Shown here: positions 22,886 to 32,150 of the stretch, piece after piece
Layout of the letters: each line of letters begins with the position of its first letter
How positions within the stretch are numbered: position 1 is the stretch's first letter
Translations under genes and position numbers: made by a program
From: Undaria pinnatifida
Lineage: Eukaryota; Sar; Phaeophyceae; Laminariales; Alariaceae
NCBI GenBank assembly: GCA_012845835.1
Contig: JABAKD010000026.1
Location: forward strand, 10,096,199 to 10,160,198
Reading direction: 5' to 3'
DNA length: 64,000 bases
Notes under the pieces: model-generated
Told to the model about the DNA's origin: nothing
Databases searched by the model: none
Seen by the model: the letters and a program-made list of their open reading frames with translations, nothing else

Positions 22886-23584
22886 GGCCCAAATTTCAAC
22901 ACGGGTTTTGACCCTTTTCTCGAATACTCCACAGCCAAAGTGGTGTTATTCTGGCAGCCCCCATCCTATTTTCCACCGCGGTCCCCTTCGTCGTTTGCCG
23001 TGGAAGACGTACCATATTCTTGCGCGGAGCAGGACATGATGGCCGAAAAGACCAAGTGTTTGCGAGACCATCGAGCAGTGGGGCTCATTATGTCGTCGCC
23101 TCATCCAAGCACACGCAAACGCATCTGTCGAGGCGTGCACAACTTTGAATGCGCTGTTGGGGACAGGGAGAAGCAAAACGCCGTGTCACCTGGCATCTAC
23201 GCCAAATTTACGCAGAACCCAGCCATGAAAAATCACCTTTTGAGCTCGGACAACAAGCTTCTCGCTGAATCCAGCCCTCTGAACCCAGTGTGGGGCATTG
23301 GTCTCCGGGCGGATGGTCCCAGGGCCAACAACCCATGCCAGGGGGGAGGAAAAACTTGCTCGGTGAGGCACTTTCTGCCGTTCGCGCAGCTATTTACGAC
23401 AATGAGACCGGGTCGGCGCACCCGGCCTCCCCTAGTCGGTTCCGCACCTGCACTGCGAGTGCAAGAACCAAGAAATCTCGTCCGCGCCGCAACCGGACCG
23501 TTCAGAGCGGCCAGCGCTCGCAAAGCTTCCCCTTCGGCGTTTCTGACCTATTTCTCGGGCGCGTTGGCCAATGAAAAGCCGTGA
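22628..23584 (+). CDS. NADAR (YbiA/DUF1768) domain protein inside Element A, 3' frameshifted
   Basis: The 318-codon frame has a repeat-derived N-terminus (residues 1-100) and a NADAR domain from about residue 108 to 240. Visible family signatures are a C-A-E-Q motif with the catalytic-type glutamate at residue 134 (codon 23,027-23,029), followed by MMAEK; a central AKFTQNPAM block; and the tryptophan of VWGIGLRADGP at residue 222 (codon 23,291-23,293). The domain's expected last block, KNLLGEAL-VR-like, is found in the next frame from about 23,350. A one-base slip in the G-run at 23,341-23,346 therefore truncates the domain. Known NADAR proteins cleave N-glycosidic bonds: YbiA acts on riboflavin-pathway intermediates, and DarT1-linked relatives remove ADP-ribose from guanine. 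A role against host ADP-ribosylation is inference. The start codon is uncertain because the ATG lies in repeat sequence. Confidence 0.8.
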   Translation: MLPQGDITGPNSRGLVFPERDIADPQMSNEATDGFAPSVFAIFRVAVRAYSRAFPPTSEERPEARYHVFGFASCSRGLVFLDGDIAGPNFNTGFDPFLEYSTAKVVLFWQPPSYFPPRSPSSFAVEDVPYSCAEQDMMAEKTKCLRDHRAVGLIMSSPHPSTRKRICRGVHNFECAVGDREKQNAVSPGIYAKFTQNPAMKNHLLSSDNKLLAESSPLNPVWGIGLRADGPRANNPCQGGGKTCSVRHFLPFAQLFTTMRPGRRTRPPLVGSAPALRVQEPRNLVRAATGPFRAASARKASPSAFLTYFSGALANEKP

Positions 23585-23770
23585 AGTTGTGGAGATAGCT
23601 TCTAGCGTCGGCCCTGACCTTGCGATGTCAGAACACTGCCCCTGTTTCGTCGAGGGTACTGTGACGCTGGAGGACGCTTTTTTCACTATGAAAATCGCGC
23701 ATATCAATCGAGCAACGCTCGACTCGGAGAGGCACTGGACTCCTATTGATTTGGGGACCGGCAGCATTGC

Positions 23771-25810
23771 TTGGGTTCCCAAACGCCTCCGAGGATACTG
23801 AGGGAACAAAGTACCGCATATCCTCCGGCCACAAGACATAGGAGGGCATTGGCAAAGTGGGGACCCTTAAGGCACGAGTCCAGTGGTAGCTTGAGTTCGT
23901 CACCGCGCTCAATTGCACACTCGAGTACCGCAAAGGCAGCGCCAACGGCATCGCCGATTTTCCCGGCCCGTTTTCCAGAGCCCGTTACGGAGTACAACCG
24001 TAGCGGCCTGAGAAACTTCAACCTCGTAGGGTTGACAAGCCCCAACCCCGTTGGAGTTAGCGGTATCTGCCTCCTACGGACCCGCGGGCTGCGCGCTCCC
24101 TCCTCGCCGATCCCAGGAGTCGGTTCGGGTGGACTCGCGCCCCTCGCCAAAAGCACTGTCTTGGGTGGGCTCGTACCCCACACCGAAAGCACTGCTTTGG
24201 GTGGACTCGAACCCCTCGCCAAAAGCACTGTTTTGGGTGGGCTCGTGCCCCGCACTGAATATGCTGCCTTGGGTGGGCTCCCTCTCACCTCTACCGCGTT
24301 TCACGATTTTCGCACACACGAGCCACGTATAAGGATTGACGGCCTTCCAGTTTCCCCGGGGAGATTCGTCGCTCGTGTTTCTGCCTCCGTCGCCACTACC
24401 GAAGGCTGTACCGGCCGCGGGTCGATTTCACCTGCCGCCGACACTATTTTCGCTTCGGTTTTTGCCGTACCCATCGAGGGCGGCACGGGCTCCGCAGAAG
24501 CCCTGGCTGCAGCGACGCCCATCGCACAGCCGACTTATCTATCCCGGAGTTCTTTACAGGAGACGGCCCCCGCCGCGACCACCGGTTCAACTGTGCCCGT
24601 CTCCGCCATGCTTGGCACTCCAGCCCCTCCGTCGTCGACGACGCGCCGACAAACAGCGACAACAACGGGCAATGCACCTCCGCTGAAGATTATGGATTCG
24701 GGTCCGGCGGGGCCCCTCAGTCATCTTGCGGACGAAGTACAACCCCGTCGCGAGTTCCACGGCCGCAGCCGACCCCGTCGCCACCGCGACCCCTGCTCTT
24801 GTCGACTCGCCGGTCCGCACGGTGCCACTAATTTCCGACCGCGACCACGCAGAGCCTATATGGGAACTTCTCTCTTACAGCTCACGCCTTCTCCTGGTGG
24901 CACGCCGATCGCATATGCAAGGGCGGACGCCCTTCGCAACGCTGCTGAATTGCGTTTCGCTGACTCCGTCGCGCGTTATTCACATGGCGATTGGAAGCGA
25001 GAGCAGCACGCTGAGCCAACGTGCCACGCCATGATGCGTTACGTTTCTATCGGCCGGCCATTGGTCCTGCCGCCCGACGTTTTGGCGTGCTACCTCTCGC
25101 ACAAGCGTCCCTCCTTCTCAGACATCCAGGAGCTGGCGGGTAAGGGTCGACTACATACAACCCACGACGACATCGTCCTACTCGTCCGTAACACGACACT
25201 CGCGCCAACAAGCTCTGACAAACCAAACTTTGTGGGGCGAGCTGCTTGCTTGCCAAACGACGAGCCAGTTCGCATCTACGTTCCCCTGCTCATGCGCCCT
25301 TGGATCATGCAAGCTTGTCACTCGACGGCCTCCTGCCACCTTGGTACCACGCGCACGTTGCGCATGCTGGAGCGTTTTTATTGGTGGATTGGCATGCGTG
25401 TGTGCACCCGGTGGTGGCTTCGCCACTGCTTGAAGTGCCAAGCGAAGAAAACCCCACCGCTGACTGTCCGCTGGCCCGTCATCACAATGCCTCTGCCGGA
25501 AGGTCCAGGTATCGCCGTCAGTGTTGACTACTTCGGCCCCCTTCCGGTCACACCACGAGGAAACACCTACATCCTGCTGTTCACCGATCGCTTCAGTCGT
25601 CGGGCCGACATGTTCCCCGTCATTGCCGCTGAGTTCACCGCGGAGGGTACAGCCAATATCCTGGTGAACCAATACATCCCCTTGTGGGGGTGCCCGCGCA
25701 CCATACTCTCGGACAACGAACTGCAGTTCTGCTCCAAGCTTTCACAAGCTGTATATCAGCTGTTTTGGTGTACACAAGCTTGCTACAAGCTCCTACCATC
25801 CCAACTGTAA
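23771..25810 (+). CDS. Element A integrase, N-terminal part, frame broken
   Basis: This 679-codon frame begins in sequence that belongs to other frames (RNase H remnant), passes 12-residue repeats and a Ser/Pro/Arg-rich linker, then enters a Ty3/Gypsy integrase. Visible are an H-H-C-C zinc finger with histidines in ACHSTASCHLG (from about 25,309) and C-x2-C at 25,428-25,439. The first catalytic aspartate is in SVDYFGPLP (codon 25,526-25,528) and the second in LSDNELQF (codon 25,712-25,714). The frame is lost shortly after, at a T-run near 25,762; the third catalytic residue is in the next ORF. Integrase would insert the cDNA copy into the nucleus. The first ATG is unlikely to be a true start. 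Confidence 0.75.
   Translation: MGSQTPPRILREQSTAYPPATRHRRALAKWGPLRHESSGSLSSSPRSIAHSSTAKAAPTASPIFPARFPEPVTEYNRSGLRNFNLVGLTSPNPVGVSGICLLRTRGLRAPSSPIPGVGSGGLAPLAKSTVLGGLVPHTESTALGGLEPLAKSTVLGGLVPRTEYAALGGLPLTSTAFHDFRTHEPRIRIDGLPVSPGRFVARVSASVATTEGCTGRGSISPAADTIFASVFAVPIEGGTGSAEALAAATPIAQPTYLSRSSLQETAPAATTGSTVPVSAMLGTPAPPSSTTRRQTATTTGNAPPLKIMDSGPAGPLSHLADEVQPRREFHGRSRPRRHRDPCSCRLAGPHGATNFRPRPRRAYMGTSLLQLTPSPGGTPIAYARADALRNAAELRFADSVARYSHGDWKREQHAEPTCHAMMRYVSIGRPLVLPPDVLACYLSHKRPSFSDIQELAGKGRLHTTHDDIVLLVRNTTLAPTSSDKPNFVGRAACLPNDEPVRIYVPLLMRPWIMQACHSTASCHLGTTRTLRMLERFYWWIGMRVCTRWWLRHCLKCQAKKTPPLTVRWPVITMPLPEGPGIAVSVDYFGPLPVTPRGNTYILLFTDRFSRRADMFPVIAAEFTAEGTANILVNQYIPLWGCPRTILSDNELQFCSKLSQAVYQLFWCTQACYKLLPSQL
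23850..23975 (+). pseudogene. RNase H C-terminal remnant of Element A
   Basis: In a frame different from the integrase ORF, this segment reads a typical Gypsy RNase H tail: LEFVTALNCTLEYRKGSANG then IADF, corresponding to the family's L-x-x-Y/F-x-x-x-v-x-Y-R-x-G-x-x-N-x-x-A-D pattern. An in-frame TAG interrupts just before LEFVT. The reverse transcriptase palm and the RNase H catalytic start are missing upstream; about 400 bp between the NADAR domain and here is not recognised. Confidence 0.6.
24120..24290. repeat. 36-bp (12-codon) tandem repeat in the Element A pol ORF
   Basis: About four units of 36 bp, each with TTGGGTGGGCTC or TTGGGTGGACTC and a CCAAAAGCACTG or CCGAAAGCACTG block. In frame they encode a 12-residue repeat of the type S-T-x-L-G-G-L-x-P-x-x-x. 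Two sub-types alternate, suggesting duplication of a pair. The relative at 54,960-58,920 has a different 20-residue repeat in a comparable part of the element. Confidence 0.8.
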
Positions 25811-27182
25811 CGGGGGCGTTGAGCGGGTAAATCACACTATGGCACAAATGCTGGCTATGGTCGTCAACGAGCGACAAGGCGACTGGGACTTGCTTCTGCC
25901 CCACGTAGAATTCGCTTACAACAGCTCTGTCAGCGCGGCAACGGGTTCGGCGCCCAACAAGGTCCACATGGGCAGACTCCCACGGCTCCCCTTGACGATT
26001 TCAGATCGCACAGGTGTCGTGGGACACCAGAGTCTGGCCCGTGACCACCTGGCCTATTGCGATTTGGTTACCGACCAGAAAAAGCGCGCGAACGACATTG
26101 TCCGCGCACACCACGCCCTCAACGTTTCCCGTGTTAACCGCAGAAACTTCGCCTTCGCCGACGCGCTGCGTCCAGCACCTAACTTCACTGTGGGTGGTTG
26201 GGCATGGGTATACAATTCTGCCTCTACCATCCGCCAGGGTGTGAAGGCGAATACCGACGCCAAGGTACTCAAGGCCAAACTCGCGCTTAACTGGACGGGC
26301 CCATACAAGGTCCTGGCCGTCGGTCCCTGCTCCCCCGCCGAAACCCCGGACGGCTCGCTGCTCGGGAGCAACCTCCTTTATTTTGATCTCCCTTCCGACC
26401 TGCCTGGTTCGGACGCTCGTCGGGGTGAGGCCATCGAACGCTGCAAACCTTGTGCCAACCCCCACGACAGCAGGGACATGCCCAAACACCTACCGGCGGG
26501 GCTGACACAGTATGTGCTCAACAAATTTTCCAAGAATTCCCCGCCGTACCACGTCACTCAAGACGACGTTTCGACTCCCCTCCAACGGCTGGAGGTGGAG
26601 CAGATCACTGGTCATCAGTCGGTACGGGGGCGAGGTGGCGTCATCGCGGTGCTATACAAGACGCATTGTGCGGGACTCTCCGAACCGTCCTGGGAGAGGG
26701 AAATGGACCTTCACCTCTCCCGCACCCACATCTTGCGTTATTGGGCCGGAACCCTGGACCAGCACCGCCAAACCAACCGCCTTTACCGCCGAATGCGGAT
26801 CGGGGCGGCACAGCGTGAGCTCTCCCGCAACAACGGGGAACGTTTCCTAGCGCCGGGCTACGCCTGTCTTCCCCGCAACGATTGGCTCCGTCGCTACCAC
26901 GACACATTACTCCCTAAGGGAGCCCACGTTTGGTACAAGGGGGACGATGGTTTATGGTGGCTAGGAAAAATCAGCGCGAGTACTACCGAGGACAAGGTAT
27001 ACCTGGTGCGCTTTCTGGACGACCCGGGACCGATTAAACTCCCTCTTCCCCCGGCGCGCTACACGACTTGGACGGGAGCCGTACGAGGCTCTTGGTGCTT
27101 GCAAGTTCACATCGCCAGTGCGTTTCCTCGGGGAATCCAACGTAACGTAGACGAATCTCGAGGCGCCGCCGTGGCCAGTTGA
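25811..27182 (+). pseudogene. Element A integrase C-terminus with chromodomain and Tudor-like module
   Basis: The catalytic glutamate is in GGVERVNHT (codon 25,821-25,823), upstream of the first ATG at 25,839. It is 109 nt from the second aspartate, one base more than the 108 of a D,D(35)E core, so a single-base insertion split the gene. From the ATG, residues 151-164 (NWTGPYKVLAVGPC) are a GPY/F-type module. Residues ~250-302 resemble a chromodomain (start RLEVEQITGH, end near THILRYW). Residues ~361-412 resemble a Tudor/Agenet barrel (VWYKGDDGLWWLGKI, then VRFLDDPG). The last ~35 residues are basic. Chromodomains are known to direct chromoviral integrases to modified histones; the extra Tudor-like module is an inference from the sequence pattern. 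Confidence 0.75.
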
Positions 27183-27189
27183 CTTCCAA

Positions 27190-28310
27190 GCCACCACCGC
27201 TTCTCGATAGTTCTTCATTTGTTTGAGGTATGAGTTTTGCGCATTTATTTGTCTTTGGGTCGTTCGTAGTGTCCTGAGGGTTTTCATCGAGTTTTGGGGC
27301 GGTTCTTTCCATTTTTTTTTCCTGTCATGCCGAACCCCCTGCTCAGTGCCGGGTCAGGGTTCGGGTAAAACGCCGCTATCTGAGTCGCAGGGCTGTCGCC
27401 TTTTTGTCATTGTTCAATTTCGCCCTGCCGACGCCCTCCTCAGCCCAGAGCCGGGGGGCGACTAGTGTACGGGTCTGTGTGTCTTCTTTTATGTTTTGTG
27501 TGTTGTATTTGTTCTGCTTTGTTTTTTTTTCGTCTAAACACTTCCTCCCCTAGCGGGGCTGTAGGTGTTGACACCTTCCACCCCGGGTATTCGTCGTTTC
27601 CTCGTCTAACCCCCCGCCTTGCCGATGGCCCGCGGGAGGTTTTTCGCATGACTTCTCCCTTGTGTTAGCGCCTGTGTCCCCCTCCATATCGACGAGGGCT
27701 CGTCTCGCCATAGTACCTTTTCAGTGGTTGGTTTACCGTAGGGCCTTTCCCGCCCCCCCCCCACACCGGCGGCATGCGGCAGGTTCTAGAGCCTTTTCTC
27801 CCCCCCCCGCCACACCGGCGGCATGCGGCAGGTTTTTGATGGGTGACTATTGCCTTGCTGTAGGGTCTGCTTTTCTTTCTACTGCTTTTCTTCCCGTGTT
27901 CCTGGCTCCATAGCCAGACGGTTAGAGGTGTGGGAGTGGGGTTTGAGGAGCCGCATCTTCGACTCATGGTCTAGTTCGTAGAACCGGAGTTACCCCGAAT
28001 CTCCCATATTTCTGCATATGAGACTCATCAGGATGGGCTAGTGTTAAGATACGGCCTCGAAAGGCCTGTAGGTATCCGAATTTGAGATCATTTGGATGGG
28101 TTTCGTATGATAAGGTTGGCGGTTTATATTCGGGGAAGTTAGGAATTAGATCGGAGGCACGCGCCTCCGATCTCAGAAGCTATCCCGGGCTCTGGTGGAA
28201 ACGAATAATGGTATATCTCTACGAAGGAACGAAAGTGAGTACTCTCCGAGGACCTGCTTAATTGGCAGACCTGCAGGGGGCACTCTGTGTCCCCCACCTC
28301 TAATTTAACA
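27190..28310 (+). repeat. Element A 3' LTR-like segment
   Basis: This segment begins after the integrase stop and aligns along its length, inverted, with 29,574-30,645. Shared blocks include TGGGGCGGTTC, CGCCCTGCCGACGCCCTCCT, CTCATGGTCTAGTTCGTA and CACTCTGTGTCC. The proposed end is TTTAACA at 28,310. It carries the hairpin GATCGGAGGC-ACGC-GCCTCCGATC split over 28,149-28,172 and a second small palindrome at about 28,053. No 5' partner is found upstream of Element A, so LTR identity rests on position and on the inverted relative; a long 3' UTR is the alternative. Confidence 0.6.
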
Positions 28311-28879
28311 ACTATACGGTACAATAACGGCGTACAACGACTCCTTACCGATAGCTCGACTACTAGGCCTCCGATCGTTTCCCAACCAACGCATGACGTG
28401 CTCGTCATGGTAGTGAGATGTGTTGGAGACCTCGGATCTGCAATGGACGGCAGGCATTGCTGTGAGTGCAAACAAAAATTGTTGCAGCAAGAATTAGGGT
28501 CATTCCCGAACTCCGGTTAACGAACCATACGCCCGGGAATCAATCTACGGTAGCCCCCCCAACGTTTTTTTAACAACGTAATCGCATGTTTCAAAACCAG
28601 CTCCCGGTCGTATCTCCTGAATTACGGTGTCCTTCGACACGCGACGTCATCGATCGATAGACCTTCAGACACACTGAAATATTTGTATACGTTTCTTTCA
28701 ACAGTATCCTTCGTTGTGTCGAACAGCCATGAAACGTTCAGTAAAGAAAATCATTGGTTTTTAAGGGGGGGATTATGGTTGAATGAGTTCCGTGTAGGTT
28801 CACTTACTATTAGTGCAGGACATCAACGACAATCTGAGTTGAAACAATCACCAGCCTGAAACATTCTCCTTTTTCAAAT
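28311..28879. other. No recognisable feature
   Basis: Spacer between the 3' LTR-like segment of Element A and an F2 repeat copy. Frames are short, and neither terminal repeats nor RNA genes are visible. Confidence 0.4.
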
Positions 28880-29540
28880 TCGCCTACGGGTGGCAGACGT
28901 ATGGGGAGTCGTGTTTTAGAACGCGGTATTTTTCCTGGTGAAAAAGGTGTACGTGTTATCGTCGCATTAGATCGTTCTTTACACCCAATGACATCCTCAG
29001 TACACCCAAAGTGTGTCCTGATTCATCCCGGAGAGATACAAACAATTGTGTGGTCACAGACGACTGTGAAACAGGGTAAACCAAACAGTCGCAATTCACC
29101 CAAGGTAAAGTTAGTGAAGTGCCAGCGTACCGGGTACGAGAACACGACAAAACAAAAACTAGACTACCAGGTATAACAAAAATCAAAATAGGAAAAAGAA
29201 CAGAAAAAAATGGACAGAAAATGATAACAAAGTAAAACAAACCACAGGTGTTCTGAAGAATGTAATGCAAGAAGATCGGAAAGGAAAAGAACGCCAGGAA
29301 TTGCAATTGTCAGAGGAACACCATACGTGCTGAAGAAGAAAACAGACTAAAAAACGTCGCGAAGTGGAGAGGAAGAAAATACCATATTAAGGTCGGTGGG
29401 GAGGGAAATAAGGGAGAAAACGAAAATAAAAAAAAAAGGAAAAAAAGAAAAAACGACAACAACTCATTAGGGTCGCTTTCTTCCCGGTCCCCCCATTGAA
29501 CTCAACCAAAACAAACAAACGAAGCAGAAACTACCACTGT
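28880..29540. repeat. F2 dispersed repeat, copy 2
   Basis: Aligns with copy 1 at 15,400-16,105 over most of its length, with shared blocks such as GTGTCCTGATTC, CAGCGTACC-GGTACGAGAACAC, GGTGTTCTGAA and CACCATACGTGCTGAAG. It ends close to the boundary of the next LTR-like segment and lacks the GR-like terminal motif that copies 1 and 3 keep. The A-rich composition at 29,200-29,460 looks like an expanded poly-purine part of the repeat. Confidence 0.6.
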
Positions 29541-29573
29541 ACACGGTGATAGCACACGCTCATCTTGATATAT

Positions 29574-30645
29574 TGTGATTGAGTGAGGACACAGAGTGTC
29601 TCCTGCACGTCTGCCTATTGGGCAGGTCCTCGTCAAGTTCTCACTTCCTTAACCTTAGTAGAGACGTAGCTTTAATTGTTTCCATCAGAGCCCTGGATAT
29701 CATCTGACAGATCGAGGCGCAGCCTCGTATTTCCTGGTTGTCGCAAACAGAAAGCGTTAACCTACCGTACGAAAACGACCAATTATTTACTAAACCAGGT
29801 AATTACAGGCCTTCGAAGGCCATACCTTAGCACTACTGTAGCCCACTGTAATGAGCCGCATATCCAGAAACACGGGAGATTAGGGGGAACCCCGGTTGTA
29901 CGAACTAGACCATGAGTTTAAGATGGGCTTCTGAAAATCCACTCCCACATGTTTAAGGGCCTTGCTATGAAGCCAGGAGAACGCGAAGAAAACCAGGTGA
30001 AAAAAACGCATACCCTTCAACAGCGCAAGCCACACATCAAAACCCTGCCGAGTACCGCTGGTATGGCGGGAGGGGGGACAGAAAACGCTCTACGGCAAGC
30101 AAACCAATTGCGGCAAACAAACCTCAGAACAAGGCACTATGGCAAGGCACACCCTCGTGGAAACGAAGGGGAACACAGACGTTAAAACAAGGGTGAAATC
30201 AAGCCGAAAACCTCTCGCGGGCCCCGCAAGCATTTTTGGAGGGGAGATGAGGAAATGAACATAGCCGCAATGGAAGGTGACGTCACCTACAGCCCCGTGA
30301 GAGGAAGAAGTGCTTATTGTTTAGCCAAAAAGTAGAGCGTATACAACACACAAAATGTAAGAGACACAGTCCCGTATAACCCTGTTCCACTGTACGCGCG
30401 AACACGATACCCTGGCCGCCACCCGGCTCTGGGCTCAGGAGGGCGTCGGCAGGGCGAATTTGAAATTGAACCAGAAAAAAACGATAGTCCTGTGCCCCAG
30501 ATAGCGACCTGAATACCCAGACCTCTTGGCCGATACTGAGCGGGGGGGTCGGCAGTAATAACAAAACAATGTCAGAACCGCCCCACATCCCGTCAAAACA
30601 ATAAAACAACCAGAACAAACAATCCAAGGACTAGAATTCCAACTC
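29574..30645 (-). repeat. LTR-like segment of the inverted Element A relative
   Basis: On the minus strand it matches 27,290-28,310. Its proposed terminal dinucleotide lies at 29,574-29,575 (TG on the plus strand, CA on the minus). The hairpin at 29,714-29,728 (CGAGGC-GCA-GCCTCG on the plus strand) occupies the same place as the hairpin at 28,149-28,172 with different stem bases. Overall divergence from the other copy is high, so they are separate old insertions rather than two LTRs of one element. Confidence 0.6.
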
Positions 30646-31349
30646 ACAAAGGGTCGGTCTTAACAGTACGTACTGCACTTAAGTCTGTGATGAAATTTCG
30701 AGCACTTTACAGAAATCTGTGAAGGTTGAATGTTCACGAGTACGAGCCTCAGTTGACTTGCAATTTAATCATCCTCACGGCATAGAACCGGCACTATAGC
30801 AGCAACGCTCGCGGAAGACACCCATGTAGTAGTCCCCCTGGGGTCGGTCTTACGCGTAGGCGCGTGTCGGTGCTTTAGGGAGCAAAATCCATCCCCAACT
30901 CGTCGCGCCACCACGGTCAACGTGACAAACGTCTCAGCTATTGCCGTCAGCGAGCTTGTTCGGTCGGCCGCCTCGGTGCGGTCACTTTGTCAACTCGACA
31001 ACGAGAGCTCAAATGCTAACTGCGTCTTCTGCAATCAGCTTCAGCTGTCAATGACCTTGGGAACGACGCTGTTCAGTTGCTTGCGCCCGAGAGTGGTAGC
31101 ACAGCTCGAGGGGTGCCGCTGCCCAATCCTCAACACCCATGTACCTAAATTTGAGTTTTCTCCCTAAGCAAATGAAAAAAGTAACGGCCAGTTTTTCCGG
31201 GGTAAACATGTTAGGTTTTTCTCGAAAAAAAAAAAACAAATGGGGGAAAACAAATGTTTCGGAAAAAGCGAAATAATATAAATTCGTTAGGCACGACCCT
31301 ATTACATAGAAAAAAAGAAAAAAAAAACTATCGAGGAACGGTGGCGGCT

Positions 31350-32120
31350 TGAAAGTCAACCAGCCACAGCCGCGCTCCGATATTCATCTACTACGCTACG
31401 TTTTGGATACCCGCGGGGAGGCGTTGTCGACGTAAATTCGAAAATATCATGAGCCTTGTACGGTCCCCGTCGAAAGTCTAGCGCGCCGAAGGGAAAAGAA
31501 GTACAGTCTACCCAGCCTCCGGTCGACCGAAAATCGAACCAGATATGCCCCGCATTCAGTCGTAGTCGCGCTAATTGGTCCATGTCACTGCAACCCATCA
31601 TCTCCCTGGTACCAAATTTGAGCTCCCTTAGGAAGCACCGTGTCGTGGTAGCGACGGAGAGCGAATCGGCGCGGGGAGCACAAGCGTAGCCCGGCGCTAG
31701 AAAATATTGTCGCGGGAGAGCTTGCGCTGTGCCGCCCCGATTCGCATTCGGCGGTACAGACGATTGGTGTGGCGGTGCTGGTCCGGAGTGCCGGCCCAAT
31801 AACGCAACAGGTGGGAAAGAAAGAGGTGGTAGTCTATTTTAAGTTTTCAGGGCGGTTCAGACAGCCCAAGAAAATGTGTCTTGTATAGCCTATAACCGAG
31901 ATGACGCCACCGCGGGTCACAGACGTGTGGTCGTCGTTTGTTTTTAGGTGGTCTTTTTTTGTCAGCTCGCGGGTGTCCGAAAATAATGTGCGAAATGTAA
32001 CTGTTACGGCGGCGGTATGGCGTGGACATAAATATGCGGTGGGTCATTTTCATGGTGTTATGGGCTTTGCTTGAACTAGGCGCAGAACAAGAACGGGTTG
32101 CCGTTTTGTCTTGTCCGTGA
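31350..32120 (-). pseudogene. Decayed integrase C-terminus (chromodomain and tail)
   Basis: Minus-strand frames at 31,847-32,149 and 31,356-31,799 match the C-terminal third of the Element A integrase. YRLYKTHFLGLSEP corresponds to the chromodomain core, FLAPGYACAPRADSL to the post-chromodomain segment, and a final VVDEYRSAAVAG to the last residues. The two frames differ, so at least one frameshift lies between them. The Tudor-like part is heavily diverged. Confidence 0.65.
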
Positions 32121-32150
32121 AAACTTAAACAGTCAGCGTGGCATGGCACC

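Larger units (their letters stand above)
19579..28310 (+). mobile_element. Element A: decayed Ty3/Gypsy-like LTR retrotransposon carrying a NADAR domain
   Basis: In plus-strand order it holds gag with a zinc knuckle, a repeat-rich linker, a NADAR domain, an RNase H tail, an integrase with chromodomain and Tudor-like C-terminus, and a 3' LTR-like segment. The 5' LTR is not found; minisatellite sequence lies directly upstream. The reverse transcriptase core is missing between the NADAR domain and the RNase H tail. Several frameshifts and stops show that it is a relic. Two related minus-strand copies lie in the window (29,574-32,150 and 54,960-58,920), so this is a small family. Confidence 0.8.
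29574..32150 (-). mobile_element. 5'-truncated, inverted relative of Element A
   Basis: Reading on the minus strand from 32,150 down to 29,574, it contains a decayed integrase C-terminus and a region ending in an LTR-like segment that aligns with 27,190-28,310. It is broken upstream of the chromodomain, so no catalytic core is present. About 650 bp (30,650-31,330) between the integrase end and the LTR homology has no counterpart in Element A; it may be a lineage-specific 3' UTR or an insertion. Confidence 0.65.
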
